Positions 1 to 9,062 are shown, counted from the stretch's first letter. The stretch is 64,000 nt of DNA from an uncultured Bacteroidales bacterium (GCA_900317745.1 ONHW01000009.1:1-64000), one strand, 5' to 3'. A program made the numbers and translations. The notes: generated by a model not told the origin, from the letters alone.

Positions 1-177
1 AACATCGGTCAGTTCGTTTACTTCTTCGAGCGTGCCTGCGGTATATCCGGTTACATCCTCGGTGTCAATCCGTTCAACCAGCCTGGCGTGGAGGCGTACA
101 AGAAGAACATGTTCGCCCTGCTCGACAAACCCGGCTACGAAGAAGAGTCGAAAGCTATCAAGGCTCGACTGAAATAA
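1..177 (+). CDS. pgi: Glucose-6-phosphate isomerase, C-terminal fragment
   Basis: Open from the first base of the window to a TAA, giving the last 58 residues. The stretch [21 protein letters not shown] followed by a short basic tail is the characteristic C-terminal end of glucose-6-phosphate isomerase, the cytoplasmic enzyme interconverting glucose-6-phosphate and fructose-6-phosphate. The 5' part lies outside the window, so domain integrity cannot be judged. The next gene has its own promoter, so pgi is probably the last gene of its transcript. Confidence 0.9.
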   Translation, partial: NIGQFVYFFERACGISGYILGVNPFNQPGVEAYKKNMFALLDKPGYEEESKAIKARLK

Positions 178-232
178 GCACTCCCTTATCATGCACAGAA
201 ATACAAAAAAGTGGCTTCTGTTCACTTTTTTG

Positions 233-240
233 TATTTTTG
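233..240 (+). promoter_or_regulatory. Probable -7 box upstream of the GH5 gene
   Basis: TATTTTTG fits the Bacteroidota -7 consensus TAnnTTTG. The -33 element is poor (no TTTG at the expected spacing). Its place 20 bases before the ATG at 260 argues that translation starts at 260, although the frame is open from 191. Confidence 0.5.
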
Positions 241-259
241 CAATTGTCACTCTGCGAAC

Positions 260-1504
260 ATGAAAAAGACCTTACTATCTATTCTTTCCTTCATTCTCCT
301 GCTCGCATGCAGTTGCGCGAACAGCAACTCCAAAATAGCCGACAGCAGCATGCCTCTGCTACATGTCAGTGGCGAGTATGTGCTCACCGAAGCCGGCGAC
401 ACGTTCTATATCCAAGGTGTCAACCTCGGCAACTGGCTTAACCCCGAGGGCTATATGTTCCTTATGCCCGACCGCGAGTGCAACTCGCCGCGGCTGCTCA
501 ACGACATGTTCTCGCAGATGGTCGGACCTGACGAAACGGCTGCGTTCTGGCAGGAGTTCAAGAACCGTTATATCACCGAAGCCGATATACGTTTCATTGC
601 TTCAACAGGTGCCAACACGATTCGCCTGCCGTTTCATTACGCCTTGCTTACTGACAACGATTATCTTGGCTGCACCACACGTGAGGGTTTTTCACGCCTC
701 GATTCGGCTGTTGCATGGTGCCAACGCTACGGCTTGTATGTCGTGCTGGATATGCACGATTGCCCGGGCGGTCAAACGGGTGACAATATCGACGACAGTT
801 ACGGCTATCCGTTCTTGTTCCTCAGTGAAAAAGCGCAGGCACAATTCTGCTCAATCTGGCGGGAGATCGCTGAGCACTACGAGAGTTGCAACGCTATCCT
901 CGGCTACGAAATGATGAACGAACCGATCGCCACCTATTTTACCGACGACCTGGATTCGCTCAACAGCCTGCTCGAACCCTTGTATGTGCGTTGTATCGAC
1001 AGCATACGCGCCGTTGACAAACGGCATATTATCCTCCCGGGCGGCGCGCAATGGAACGGCACGTTCACGGTCTTCCACGGCTTGATGCAGGACTCCAATC
1101 TCCTCTACGCCTGCCATCGCTACGGACATCCGGCGGACGAAAGCGGCATTCGCGATTTCATACATTTCCGCGACTCGCTGCATATTGCCATGTGTATGAC
1201 CGAAACGGGTCACCGACCACACGAATGGCTGCACGAGGAAGTAGCAACACTTCGTCGTAACAATATCGGACTGCTCTGGTGGCCATACAAGAAACTCGGC
1301 GGTAGCTGCTGGATGCATGCAGGTGTGCCCGACGGATGGGAACTTGTGCAGCAGTTTGCTGTCTCCGACCGGCACACTTTTGCCGCTATTCGCGAGCACC
1401 GACCGAACATCAACGACGCGCGACACGCGATGGATGCCTACCTCGACAGTATTCAGTTTGAATGCTGCCATCCGGACACTGCCTACATCAATGCTTTCAA
1501 CTGA
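260..1504 (+). CDS. Glycoside hydrolase family 5 (cellulase-type) lipoprotein
   Basis: 414 residues from the chosen ATG. The N-terminus is a lipoprotein signal (hydrophobic run, then LLAC with Cys17), so the enzyme should be anchored in an envelope membrane. The GH5 TIM-barrel landmarks appear in order: QGVNLGNWL, NTIRLPFHY, YVVLDMHDCPGG, the acid/base Glu221 in MMNEP, and the nucleophile Glu315 in MTETGH, followed by GLLWWPYK. GH5 enzymes cleave beta-glucans, mannans or related beta-linked polysaccharides by a retaining mechanism. The substrate cannot be told from sequence alone, and no PUL-type SusC/D pair is nearby. The upstream in-frame start at 191 would lie before the probable promoter box and add a non-signal-like leader, so it was rejected. 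Confidence 0.85.
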   Translation: MKKTLLSILSFILLLACSCANSNSKIADSSMPLLHVSGEYVLTEAGDTFYIQGVNLGNWLNPEGYMFLMPDRECNSPRLLNDMFSQMVGPDETAAFWQEFKNRYITEADIRFIASTGANTIRLPFHYALLTDNDYLGCTTREGFSRLDSAVAWCQRYGLYVVLDMHDCPGGQTGDNIDDSYGYPFLFLSEKAQAQFCSIWREIAEHYESCNAILGYEMMNEPIATYFTDDLDSLNSLLEPLYVRCIDSIRAVDKRHIILPGGAQWNGTFTVFHGLMQDSNLLYACHRYGHPADESGIRDFIHFRDSLHIAMCMTETGHRPHEWLHEEVATLRRNNIGLLWWPYKKLGGSCWMHAGVPDGWELVQQFAVSDRHTFAAIREHRPNINDARHAMDAYLDSIQFECCHPDTAYINAFN

Positions 1505-1526
1505 TTTTAACCCACTCCACAAGGAT

Positions 1527-2483
1527 ATGAAACGTAACTATTCCAAATCGACCAGCATTTTGCTGATCACCGCTATCTACCTGCTTGCCGGCATTGCGGC
1601 ATGGCTGTTGTTTGTCAAGTTAACCGATATCGGCACAGGCGCTTTGTGGGCCCTGTTTGCGGCTGATGTGCTCGCCACTATCGTGGTCTGGGCATTCGGA
1701 CTGTTGTACGAGAATGTGTCCGTTTACGACCCGTACTGGAGTGTCTTTCCGCCTGTCGTCTTTCTGTTGTGGGCAATCTATACAGGCAACTGGTCATTGC
1801 CGGTTATCTTGTTGCTTATCGCTTCTTGGTACTGGGGCTGGCGACTCACGCGCAACTGGGTGATCACCTTCAAGGGCATTGCACACGAGGATTGGCGTTA
1901 CACCAAGTACCGCAGCCTGCACCCTGCCCTGTTCCATCTGATTAACTTTTTCGGCTTGAACATGGTGCCCACGCTTGTGGTCTTTGCCGCCATGCTCCCC
2001 GGCTTGCAACTCTACCAACCGTCTCTCAGCGCCAGCGGTCTGTCTTCTATCAGCGCCAGCGGTCTGTCAGCCGAAGGCGGTCTCTCATCTGTCAGCGCCA
2101 GCGGTCTGTCAGCCGAAGGCGGTCTCTCCTCTCTCAGCGTAGCGGTCTTACTCCTCGGCTGCCTTATCTGCCTCGCCTCCGCCACCATACAACTGATTGC
2201 CGACAAGCAGAGCCACGATTTCCGCGCAGCGAACCCGGGACAGGTCTGCAATGTAGGACTCTGGAAACGCGGACGACATCCTAACTACTTCGGAGAGATT
2301 CAGTTCTGGTGGGGAATATGGATCATGTACGCCGCTGTCAACGGCTTCGATTGGTTCATTCTGGGACCGATTGCCATGACCGCTTTGTTCCTTGGTATCA
2401 GTATCCCGTTGATGGAGAAACGACAACTGGCGAACAAACCCGCGTATGCCGACTACCGCAAGCAAACGAGATTACTGATTTAG
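1527..2483 (+). CDS. DUF1295 family membrane protein (steroid 5-alpha-reductase-like fold)
   Basis: 318 residues with six or seven hydrophobic segments. The C-terminal motif GLWKRGRHPNYFGEIQFWWG is the DUF1295 signature, shared with isoprenylcysteine methyltransferase and steroid reductase-like membrane enzymes that act on lipids with NADPH or SAM. The substrate is unknown. Starting at the ATG at 1527 places Met directly before a basic stretch and the first membrane segment. The open frame upstream overlaps GH5 and lacks protein character. An oddity at residues 166-206: a Ser/Gly-rich insertion (SASGLS and AEGGLS units) encoded by DNA repeat units that also occur between genes elsewhere in the window. 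It falls in a loop between two membrane segments. Confidence 0.75.
   Translation: MKRNYSKSTSILLITAIYLLAGIAAWLLFVKLTDIGTGALWALFAADVLATIVVWAFGLLYENVSVYDPYWSVFPPVVFLLWAIYTGNWSLPVILLLIASWYWGWRLTRNWVITFKGIAHEDWRYTKYRSLHPALFHLINFFGLNMVPTLVVFAAMLPGLQLYQPSLSASGLSSISASGLSAEGGLSSVSASGLSAEGGLSSLSVAVLLLGCLICLASATIQLIADKQSHDFRAANPGQVCNVGLWKRGRHPNYFGEIQFWWGIWIMYAAVNGFDWFILGPIAMTALFLGISIPLMEKRQLANKPAYADYRKQTRLLI
2026..2140 (+). repeat. In-frame repeat array inside the DUF1295 gene
   Basis: Alternating units of the form TCAGCGCCAGCGGTCTGTC and AGCCGAAGGCGGTCTCTC, separated by short TCT-rich linkers. Three copies of the first unit and two of the second are visible, plus decayed ends. All units keep the reading frame and encode SASGLS or AEGGLS. 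The same two units, with slightly different bases, follow each other in the intergenic element at 36249-36315. Confidence 0.8.
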
Positions 2484-3216
2484 ATTGTTTGGCACCGGGC
2501 AAATCGGCTATCGGAATAAATACGTGTACGTATCGGGAGTGATCCACGACCATCACGCGACCATCTTCCTATGATAAGCCAACAAACTCCCGTGCCTGTC
2601 TTGTTAACCAAAAACGTTCCGTTCGATCGAGGGTTTATCGAGGGTTTATCGAACCTTTATCGATCCTTTATCGATACCTGTTCACTGATTGAACATCACT
2701 ACACGTAATCCGTGCAATTTTGTCCGTTTTCCGCGCACAAATAAAATAAATAAACAAAAAAATAAAATGCTGCCTAATATAAATAAAAAAAGGCAGCGGC
2801 TGGCTTTTTTATTTTTTATAAGTTTTTTTTACCCACCACCACCTTCTATTTGGAGTTTAGAGAACAGGACAATAGGCCAATAGGACAATTATAGCTCTTA
2901 CTTCTCGTCCTAATCTCCTAAAAACAATGCCATATTCAAAGGTCTTTGTCAACTGCGCTGCGCGTCAGCGCAGCGTTAGCATCCTGTTCGTTACTTTCCA
3001 TTCTAAGTATGCTTAGTGTTCTGCATTCCGGCTTCCAAGCGCGAAACGTTATGCAGTCGTTTAGTGCGCGGCAATGTCCCGCCGCGTTTGGTTTTCAGTT
3101 TCAGGTTGTTGCAACTCCCAACCCGTACCCAAAGTGCAGCACTTTATACAAGGTTGACTGAATCTGGAGAAATTTTCAAGAATTTAGCCTAAAAGGCACA
3201 ATTATTGCACAAATAA
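2484..3216. other. Long non-coding stretch with repeat debris
   Basis: About 730 bases without a convincing gene. From the left it holds a 20-base patch (2548-2567) also found at 45742-45761, an 11-bp tandem repeat (2629-2672), a 17-base inverted-repeat patch (2679-2695) also found at 46535-46551, and an AT-rich stretch. Around 2945-3160 short open frames occur but have no recognisable protein character. It looks like a landing or decay site for repeats rather than a gene. Confidence 0.6.
2629..2672 (+). repeat. 11-bp tandem repeat, four units
   Basis: Four consecutive 11-bp units of pattern GAnnnTTTATC (GAGGG twice, then GAACC and GATCC). No gene uses the region. The phrase GGGTTTATCG recurs at 45676-45690 and inside valS near 15612. 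Confidence 0.8.
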
Positions 3217-3248
3217 TTTGCAAAAATCAAAAATATTTTTTATCTTTG
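3217..3248 (+). promoter_or_regulatory. Promoter for the large surface protein gene
   Basis: TTTG at 3217-3220 (extended as TTTGCAAAA), 20 bases, then TATCTTTG at 3241-3248. This matches the Bacteroidota -33/-7 arrangement and lies 45 bases before the ATG at 3293. Confidence 0.8.
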
Positions 3249-3292
3249 CTTTAATTTTTAAAAATTATATCACTTCCGAGAATAATTAGAAA

Positions 3293-5920
3293 ATGATAAG
3301 GATTGTACACATAATACTGATTTGTATGCTGTTTGCACTGCCTAATGCAGCACAAACTGAAGAATTATGCATTGATGGAACATTGTTGTTTCGAGAAGAC
3401 TTTGGCGGAAATGATGTATATGATCCGGTAATAGGAGGAACTCCTGTATCTGGAATAGGCAGTAAATACAAACAAGATACACTTTCCGGAGGACGTTTAG
3501 GTATGTGGCACTATATTATTGCTAAACAAGGATGTTATGATTCCCAATTAAGTTGGCATATTATGGACGACCACACCTATCCTGACGATATAACGCGTGG
3601 ATATTTCTTTGAAACGAATGGTAAAAGTGGACTACATAATACGATTTTATATCAGAAAGAACTTGCCGGAGTGTGTGAAGGTATGGAATTGTCGTTCTCT
3701 ACTTATATCGCGAATATAGAAACTGCAAAAAGGTTTAAACAAGTGCCGTTTTACTCTTATTCTTATCCGAGGTTGTCGTTTGTCGTGACTGATGCACGTA
3801 CGGGGACGCAGTTAGCACGTTATAGCACAGATACAATTAGTCACGACTGGAGTCTGTTTAACACGCCCGATTCCTGGAAATACTCTGCACAATGGTATTT
3901 GGAAGGACTTAAGTTTACCATACCGAATGGAACCGATAAAGTAATGCTGTCAATTATAGATAGCCCAACCTTTGGGCAATCAGAAGGTAATGATTTTGCT
4001 ATAGATGATATAGAAATACATCTATGCACTAAAGCAGAATACCAACTATACGACACCACTGTCTGCGACACATTATTGCCTTATACATGGCAGGGCTTAA
4101 AATGGGATAAGGCGGGAACAAAAGGCTTCTTGATTAAAGATATTTCACAAGAAGATAGTGTGTATATTGTCTATTCATTAAACACCTCTAATTGTCCGTT
4201 TCCACCCATTACAATTACACAAGACACTACTATTTGCGATTCTATCAGCCACATTGAATGGCATGAAAAAATATTCGATGTCGCTGACATCATACGCGAC
4301 ACGAGTTTCAGTGCGTATGGGTTTGATAGCATTTACTATGTTTTATATGTAGCAACGGAACACTGCTGTCCCTCCGTATACAAACTGCATCATTTTAGCG
4401 TAAGTGATGATCAAAAAGTGCTCTTTGCACCGGGAAATTTACAATATAATGCAACAGAGGGTACGCATCTTTGCGCGGATGGAACGATACAAAAAGGTAC
4501 TTGGCGTTTTGCGGAACATCAATGGGATTATGTGGGCGAAGACAACGTGAATGTATCTGCTTCATATAGTGGATGGATTGATCTGTTCTGCTGGGGGACT
4601 AGTGGGTGGAATAGTGGGGCTATTGCATATCAGCCATGGGCCACCAATATTTATTCAAGCGATTATATAGAGACTACTCCACACGATATGACCGGAGAAT
4701 ATCGCTTTAAAGACTGGGCTGTTTATAACGCGATAGGTAATGATCTACCGGAAAAGTGGCGTACTCTAACAAAAGACGAATTGTACTTTTTGTTATATCA
4801 CCGCACAAATGCCGACAATTTATACGGAATGGCTGCTATTAACGGAATAAATGGGTTAATACTGCTTCCTGACAATTACTCTTTTTCAGCAATGCTACCT
4901 GAATTTAAAGCAGAAAAAGACTTAAACAAGGGAAAAAATATTTACACAATAGAAGAATGGCAACGGCTGGAAAAAGCGGGAGCTGTATTCTTGCCATGTG
5001 CAGGTGTAAGATTTTCTTATCCTTTATTGTATGAAAATTACGGAGTTGGTAACTATTGGAGTTCAACGCAAGAATTCCAGCAAAACGGAGGTGCCAGTGG
5101 TATATTATTTTCTGTTTATAGCGTGCAAATTAATGGAGGAGGCCATTTAAATGAAGCTTTACCCGTTCGTCCGGTATGGGATGTTCCCAAGAACTATATT
5201 CCTACCGAAATAATAGATACTATCGTTTGTGACACATTATTACCTATTATATGGCATGGACATGTGTGGCAAAATGCAGGTGTTGTCAATGATACCTTAC
5301 AATCTATTTGCGGAACAGATAGTCTTTGTTTGCAATTATCTCTTAAAACACAAATCTGTTGTCAGAGTAGTGTTTTATTAACATACGACACGACCGTGTG
5401 CGACACACTATTGCCCTATACTTGGCGAGGAATGGTGTTTAATAAAGCAGGTGAGAAAAGATGGATAGAAAAGAATACGCGCGACTGCGATAGTATAGAG
5501 CATGTTTATACATTGGACACGATTCATTGCGAGCGACTTTATCCTATCATTGTGAATAAATATAACTGGATGTTATTGTTAGATAATGTGACGCTCAGAG
5601 AGTTATTCCCGAATCAGGTTGCAACTGGGTATCAGTGGTATAAGAACGAAGCACCAATACCTGGAGCGACCGATGACGACTATTCGGAACAGAATAAGTT
5701 GGATGGCGTATTCCAATTGCGCGTGACATTATCAGAAGAACAGACGATTTGGTCTAATATATTGACGATCAATGAGGATGATGTGGTTCCGGAAGTGCGT
5801 AAGCGGATTTACGACACGTATGGAAATTCTGTGCCGGAAGAGCGAATGATGCATGGGATTTATCTAATTCGATATGAACAAGGACCAAAAAGTTGGACTG
5901 AAAAAAAACTGATTCCATGA
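3293..5920 (+). CDS. Large secreted surface protein with repeated VCDTLLPYTW modules
   Basis: 875 residues with a Sec signal peptide (cleavage likely near residue 20, after NAA). Residues about 28-250 form a jelly-roll-like domain ending in FAIDDIEIHLC, as in adhesive bacteroidal ectodomains. A module of roughly 55 residues, (Y)DTTVCDTLLPYTWQG...AG, occurs near 252, 639 and 697, with a diverged copy near 307. Residues about 359-635 form a Trp-rich domain (WRFAEHQWDYVG, FCWGTSGWN) common in bacteroidal surface proteins. The last 45 residues (DTYGNSVPEE...GIYLIRYEQG...KKLIP) resemble a short type IX secretion sorting domain, which would mean outer-membrane translocation and surface attachment; that is inference. 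No catalytic motif was seen. The gene is monocistronic with its own promoter and more AT-rich than its neighbours. Confidence 0.65.
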   Translation: MIRIVHIILICMLFALPNAAQTEELCIDGTLLFREDFGGNDVYDPVIGGTPVSGIGSKYKQDTLSGGRLGMWHYIIAKQGCYDSQLSWHIMDDHTYPDDITRGYFFETNGKSGLHNTILYQKELAGVCEGMELSFSTYIANIETAKRFKQVPFYSYSYPRLSFVVTDARTGTQLARYSTDTISHDWSLFNTPDSWKYSAQWYLEGLKFTIPNGTDKVMLSIIDSPTFGQSEGNDFAIDDIEIHLCTKAEYQLYDTTVCDTLLPYTWQGLKWDKAGTKGFLIKDISQEDSVYIVYSLNTSNCPFPPITITQDTTICDSISHIEWHEKIFDVADIIRDTSFSAYGFDSIYYVLYVATEHCCPSVYKLHHFSVSDDQKVLFAPGNLQYNATEGTHLCADGTIQKGTWRFAEHQWDYVGEDNVNVSASYSGWIDLFCWGTSGWNSGAIAYQPWATNIYSSDYIETTPHDMTGEYRFKDWAVYNAIGNDLPEKWRTLTKDELYFLLYHRTNADNLYGMAAINGINGLILLPDNYSFSAMLPEFKAEKDLNKGKNIYTIEEWQRLEKAGAVFLPCAGVRFSYPLLYENYGVGNYWSSTQEFQQNGGASGILFSVYSVQINGGGHLNEALPVRPVWDVPKNYIPTEIIDTIVCDTLLPIIWHGHVWQNAGVVNDTLQSICGTDSLCLQLSLKTQICCQSSVLLTYDTTVCDTLLPYTWRGMVFNKAGEKRWIEKNTRDCDSIEHVYTLDTIHCERLYPIIVNKYNWMLLLDNVTLRELFPNQVATGYQWYKNEAPIPGATDDDYSEQNKLDGVFQLRVTLSEEQTIWSNILTINEDDVVPEVRKRIYDTYGNSVPEERMMHGIYLIRYEQGPKSWTEKKLIP

Positions 5921-6276
5921 GGCATACATTGGTTGTCATTTTATTTTGGGGCAGCAACCTTCACTCATTATGCTAACAGATATGCATGGTGGGTTTCCAT
6001 TGTCGAGGGTGTTATCGTCCATCTTAGTAAGTGAGCGACAAGGTAGAGCGCTCGTTCGTTCGTTTGCGCCATTTGACATAGGAGTGAAGGTGGCATATAC
6101 GATTGCACCATATTCAAAACCTCGTAAGAGAGATTATCAATGTCGATGCAGTTTGTGAAACTAAAATTCAAAAAAAAACACATACTTACAACTTTTTTCC
6201 AGTTTATGCAACTTTTCAATGGAGAACACAGGCATTTCCATTTTCATATTTCTAAAAATGAAAAGTAATCAAAACA
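5921..6276. other. Intergenic stretch, no gene recognised
   Basis: About 355 bases between the surface protein gene and the ppdK terminators. Short open frames exist on both strands (about 70-80 codons), but none shows a signal peptide, domain motif or promoter. The 3' part is AT-rich. Confidence 0.5.
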
Positions 6277-6332
6277 ATCAGCGCACCTCAATGAGATGCG
6301 CTGATCTGTTGTATCAGCCAAGTTTGGCTGAT
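6277..6332 (-). terminator. Double hairpin after ppdK
   Basis: Read on the minus strand, the ppdK stop is followed directly by the palindrome ATCAGCCAAACTTGGCTGAT (6313-6332). A second hairpin at 6277-6305 has a 13-bp stem with one mismatch, also bounded by ATCAGC and GCTGAT, and is followed by a T-rich run. The second has the form of an intrinsic terminator. The first belongs to a palindrome family seen also at 16113 and 36249. Confidence 0.7.
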
Positions 6333-9062
6333 TTACTTATCGTCTTCAACAGCAGCCTGTGCAGCAGCCAAACGGGCGATAGGTACGCGGAACGGTGAGC
6401 AGGAAGCGTAGTTCATGCCTACACGTGCGCAGAACTTAACGGAGCTCGGTTCGCCACCGTGCTCGCCGCAGATACCTGTGCGCAATGCCGGACGAACGGC
6501 ACGACCTTTCTCTACTGCCATCTTGATGAGCTGGCCTACACCGTGCTGGTCAAGAACCTGGAACGGGTCAACCTTCAAGATCTTCTTCTCCAGATAAGCC
6601 GGCAAGAACGAAGCAATATCGTCACGGCTGTAACCGAAGGTCATTTGCGTCAGGTCGTTCGTTCCGAATGAGAAGTACTGAGCCTCAGTAGCAATACGGT
6701 CAGCGGTCAGAGCGGCACGCGGAATCTCGATCATCGTACCAATCTCGAACTCAACCTCAATGCCATACTCGGCAAATACTTCCTTGGCAACCTTTTGGAT
6801 AATCTCTTTCTGCTGCTTGAACTCGTACAAAATACCAATCAGCGGAACCATGATCTCAGGCATAGGATCGTGACCTTCCTTCTTCAGCTCGCAAGCGGCG
6901 CTCAGGATAGCGCGGGTCTGCATAGCCGTGATCTCCGGGAACGTGATACCCAGACGGCAACCGCGGTGACCGAGCATCGGGTTGTTCTCGGCGAGCGATT
7001 CTACACGGCGCTGGATCTCCTCAACCGATACGCCCATCTCCTTAGCCATCGTTTGCTGACCTGCCAGATCATGGGGTACGAACTCATGCAACGGCGGGTC
7101 GAGCAGACGGATATTTACAGGCAGTCCGTCCATTGCCAACAGGATACCCTTGAAGTCAGCCTTCTGGTACGGCAGCAGTTTAGCCAGTGCTTTCTCACGA
7201 CCTTCGCTGTCCTTAGCCAGAATCATTTCACGCATAGCTACGATCTTCTTGTCGTCAAAGAACATGTGCTCGGTACGTGTCAGACCGATACCCTTGGCTC
7301 CAAAGGCACGTGCCACTTGTGCATCGTGAGGAGTATCAGCATTCGTACGAACCTGCAGATGGGTATATTTGTCGCACAGATCCATCAGTGCCTTGAAGTC
7401 ACCGCTCAGCTCGGCAGCCTTGGTAGGAATCTCACCGGCATAAACCTGACCGGTCGAGCCGTTCAGCGAGATATAGTCACCCTCCTTATAAGTAACGCCC
7501 TCGATGGTAACGGTCTTAGCCTTGTAGTCAACCTGGATAGCACCTGCACCCGATACGCAGCACTTACCCATACCGCGAGCCACAACGGCTGCGTGTGAGG
7601 TCATACCGCCACGTGCGGTCAGAATACCTTCGGCAGCCGACATACCTGCCAGATCCTCCGGTGAAGTCTCGATACGAACCATAATCACCTTGTGACCGTC
7701 CTTGTGCCACTCCTGAGCGTCATCTGCGTGGAAAACAATCTGACCGCAGGCAGCACCCGGCGATGCAGGCAGACCCTGGGTAATAACTTTGGCTTTCTTC
7801 AGCGCATCCTTGTCAAATACAGGGTGCAGCAGCTCGTCCAACTTCTGCGGCTCGCAACGCAAGATAGCCTCTTTCTCGCTGATCACGCCTTCGCGAACAA
7901 GATCCATTGCGATCTTCACCATAGCCGTACCGGTACGTTTGCCGTTACGGGTCTGCAGGAACCAGAGCTTACCCTCTTGTACGGTGAACTCCATATCCTG
8001 CATGTCGCGGTAGTGATCCTCCAGTTTCTGCTGAATAGTGTTCAGTTCTGCGTAGAGCTCCGGCATAGCCTCCTCCATCGAAGGATACTTGCTTGCACGC
8101 TCCTCCTCGCTTATACCCTGCAACTTAGCCCAACGGCGGCTGCCCTCAAGGGTGATCTGCTGCGGAGTACGGATTCCTGCTACAACGTCCTCGCCCTGGG
8201 CATTAACCAGGTACTCACCGTTGAACAGGTTCTCACCGGTAGCGGCGTCACGGCTGAAGCATACGCCCGTAGCCGAAGTCTCGCCCATGTTACCGAACAC
8301 CATTGCCATAACCGAAACGGCTGTACCCCACTCGTCAGGTATTCCTTCCATCTTACGGTACAGGATAGCACGCTCGTTCATCCAGCTGCGGAATACAGCG
8401 CAGATAGCGCCCCACAATTGCTCAATCGGGTCGTTGGGGAAATCCTTGCCGGTTTGCTCTTTGATAGCTGTTTTGAAACGGGCTACCAGGAGCTTCAGCT
8501 CATCAACGTTCAGGTCTTTGTCCAGTTTGATGTGACGGATCTCCTTCACCTCGTCGATGATCTTCTCGAACGGGTCAATGTCGGTTTTGTTCACCGGCTT
8601 CATGCCCAATACTACATCACCGTACATCTGTACGAAACGGCGATACGAGTCATAAACGAAATGCGGGTTGTTGGTCTTCTGGCACATTCCCTCAGCCACG
8701 GTGTCATTCAATCCGAGGTTCAGGATCGTATCCATCATACCGGGCATAGATGCACGTGCGCCCGAGCGAACAGATACTAACAGCGGGTTCTTCGGATCAC
8801 CGAACTTGCAGTTCATCAATGTCTCAATGTGCTTAACGGCTGCCAGAACATCATCGTTCAGAAGTTCCATGATCTTCTCCTGACCTACCTGATAATACTC
8901 GTTGCATACGTCAGTCGTAATGGTGAATCCCGGAGGTACAGGTACACCTACCAGGTTCATCTCGGCGCAGTTGGCACCTTTACCACCCAGTTGCTCGCGC
9001 ATCTGGGCATTACCTTCGGCCTTACCGTTACCAAAGGTGTAAACGCGTTTTTTGTTGTCCAT
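6333..9062 (-). CDS. ppdK: Pyruvate, phosphate dikinase
   Basis: 909 residues, the usual family length. The N-terminal nucleotide-binding domain starts KKRVYTFGNGKAEGN...LGGKGANCAEM. The central phosphohistidine domain has GGMTSHAAVVARGMGKCCVSG with the swivelling His. The C-terminal PEP/pyruvate TIM barrel has LTRTEHMFF, MLGHRGCRLGI, IEIPRAALTAD, FSFGTNDLTQM and the GICGEHGG Cys motif. It interconverts ATP, Pi and pyruvate with AMP, PPi and PEP in the cytoplasm; in anaerobic Bacteroidales it typically works in glycolysis using PPi. It is a single gene with a promoter about 160 bases upstream and a double hairpin immediately after the stop. Confidence 0.97.
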   Translation of the reverse strand: MDNKKRVYTFGNGKAEGNAQMREQLGGKGANCAEMNLVGVPVPPGFTITTDVCNEYYQVGQEKIMELLNDDVLAAVKHIETLMNCKFGDPKNPLLVSVRSGARASMPGMMDTILNLGLNDTVAEGMCQKTNNPHFVYDSYRRFVQMYGDVVLGMKPVNKTDIDPFEKIIDEVKEIRHIKLDKDLNVDELKLLVARFKTAIKEQTGKDFPNDPIEQLWGAICAVFRSWMNERAILYRKMEGIPDEWGTAVSVMAMVFGNMGETSATGVCFSRDAATGENLFNGEYLVNAQGEDVVAGIRTPQQITLEGSRRWAKLQGISEEERASKYPSMEEAMPELYAELNTIQQKLEDHYRDMQDMEFTVQEGKLWFLQTRNGKRTGTAMVKIAMDLVREGVISEKEAILRCEPQKLDELLHPVFDKDALKKAKVITQGLPASPGAACGQIVFHADDAQEWHKDGHKVIMVRIETSPEDLAGMSAAEGILTARGGMTSHAAVVARGMGKCCVSGAGAIQVDYKAKTVTIEGVTYKEGDYISLNGSTGQVYAGEIPTKAAELSGDFKALMDLCDKYTHLQVRTNADTPHDAQVARAFGAKGIGLTRTEHMFFDDKKIVAMREMILAKDSEGREKALAKLLPYQKADFKGILLAMDGLPVNIRLLDPPLHEFVPHDLAGQQTMAKEMGVSVEEIQRRVESLAENNPMLGHRGCRLGITFPEITAMQTRAILSAACELKKEGHDPMPEIMVPLIGILYEFKQQKEIIQKVAKEVFAEYGIEVEFEIGTMIEIPRAALTADRIATEAQYFSFGTNDLTQMTFGYSRDDIASFLPAYLEKKILKVDPFQVLDQHGVGQLIKMAVEKGRAVRPALRTGICGEHGGEPSSVKFCARVGMNYASCSPFRVPIARLAAAQAAVEDDK

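Noticed and set aside
7692..8780. 362-codon plus-strand open frame
   Set aside because: Antisense shadow of ppdK, caused by codon bias.
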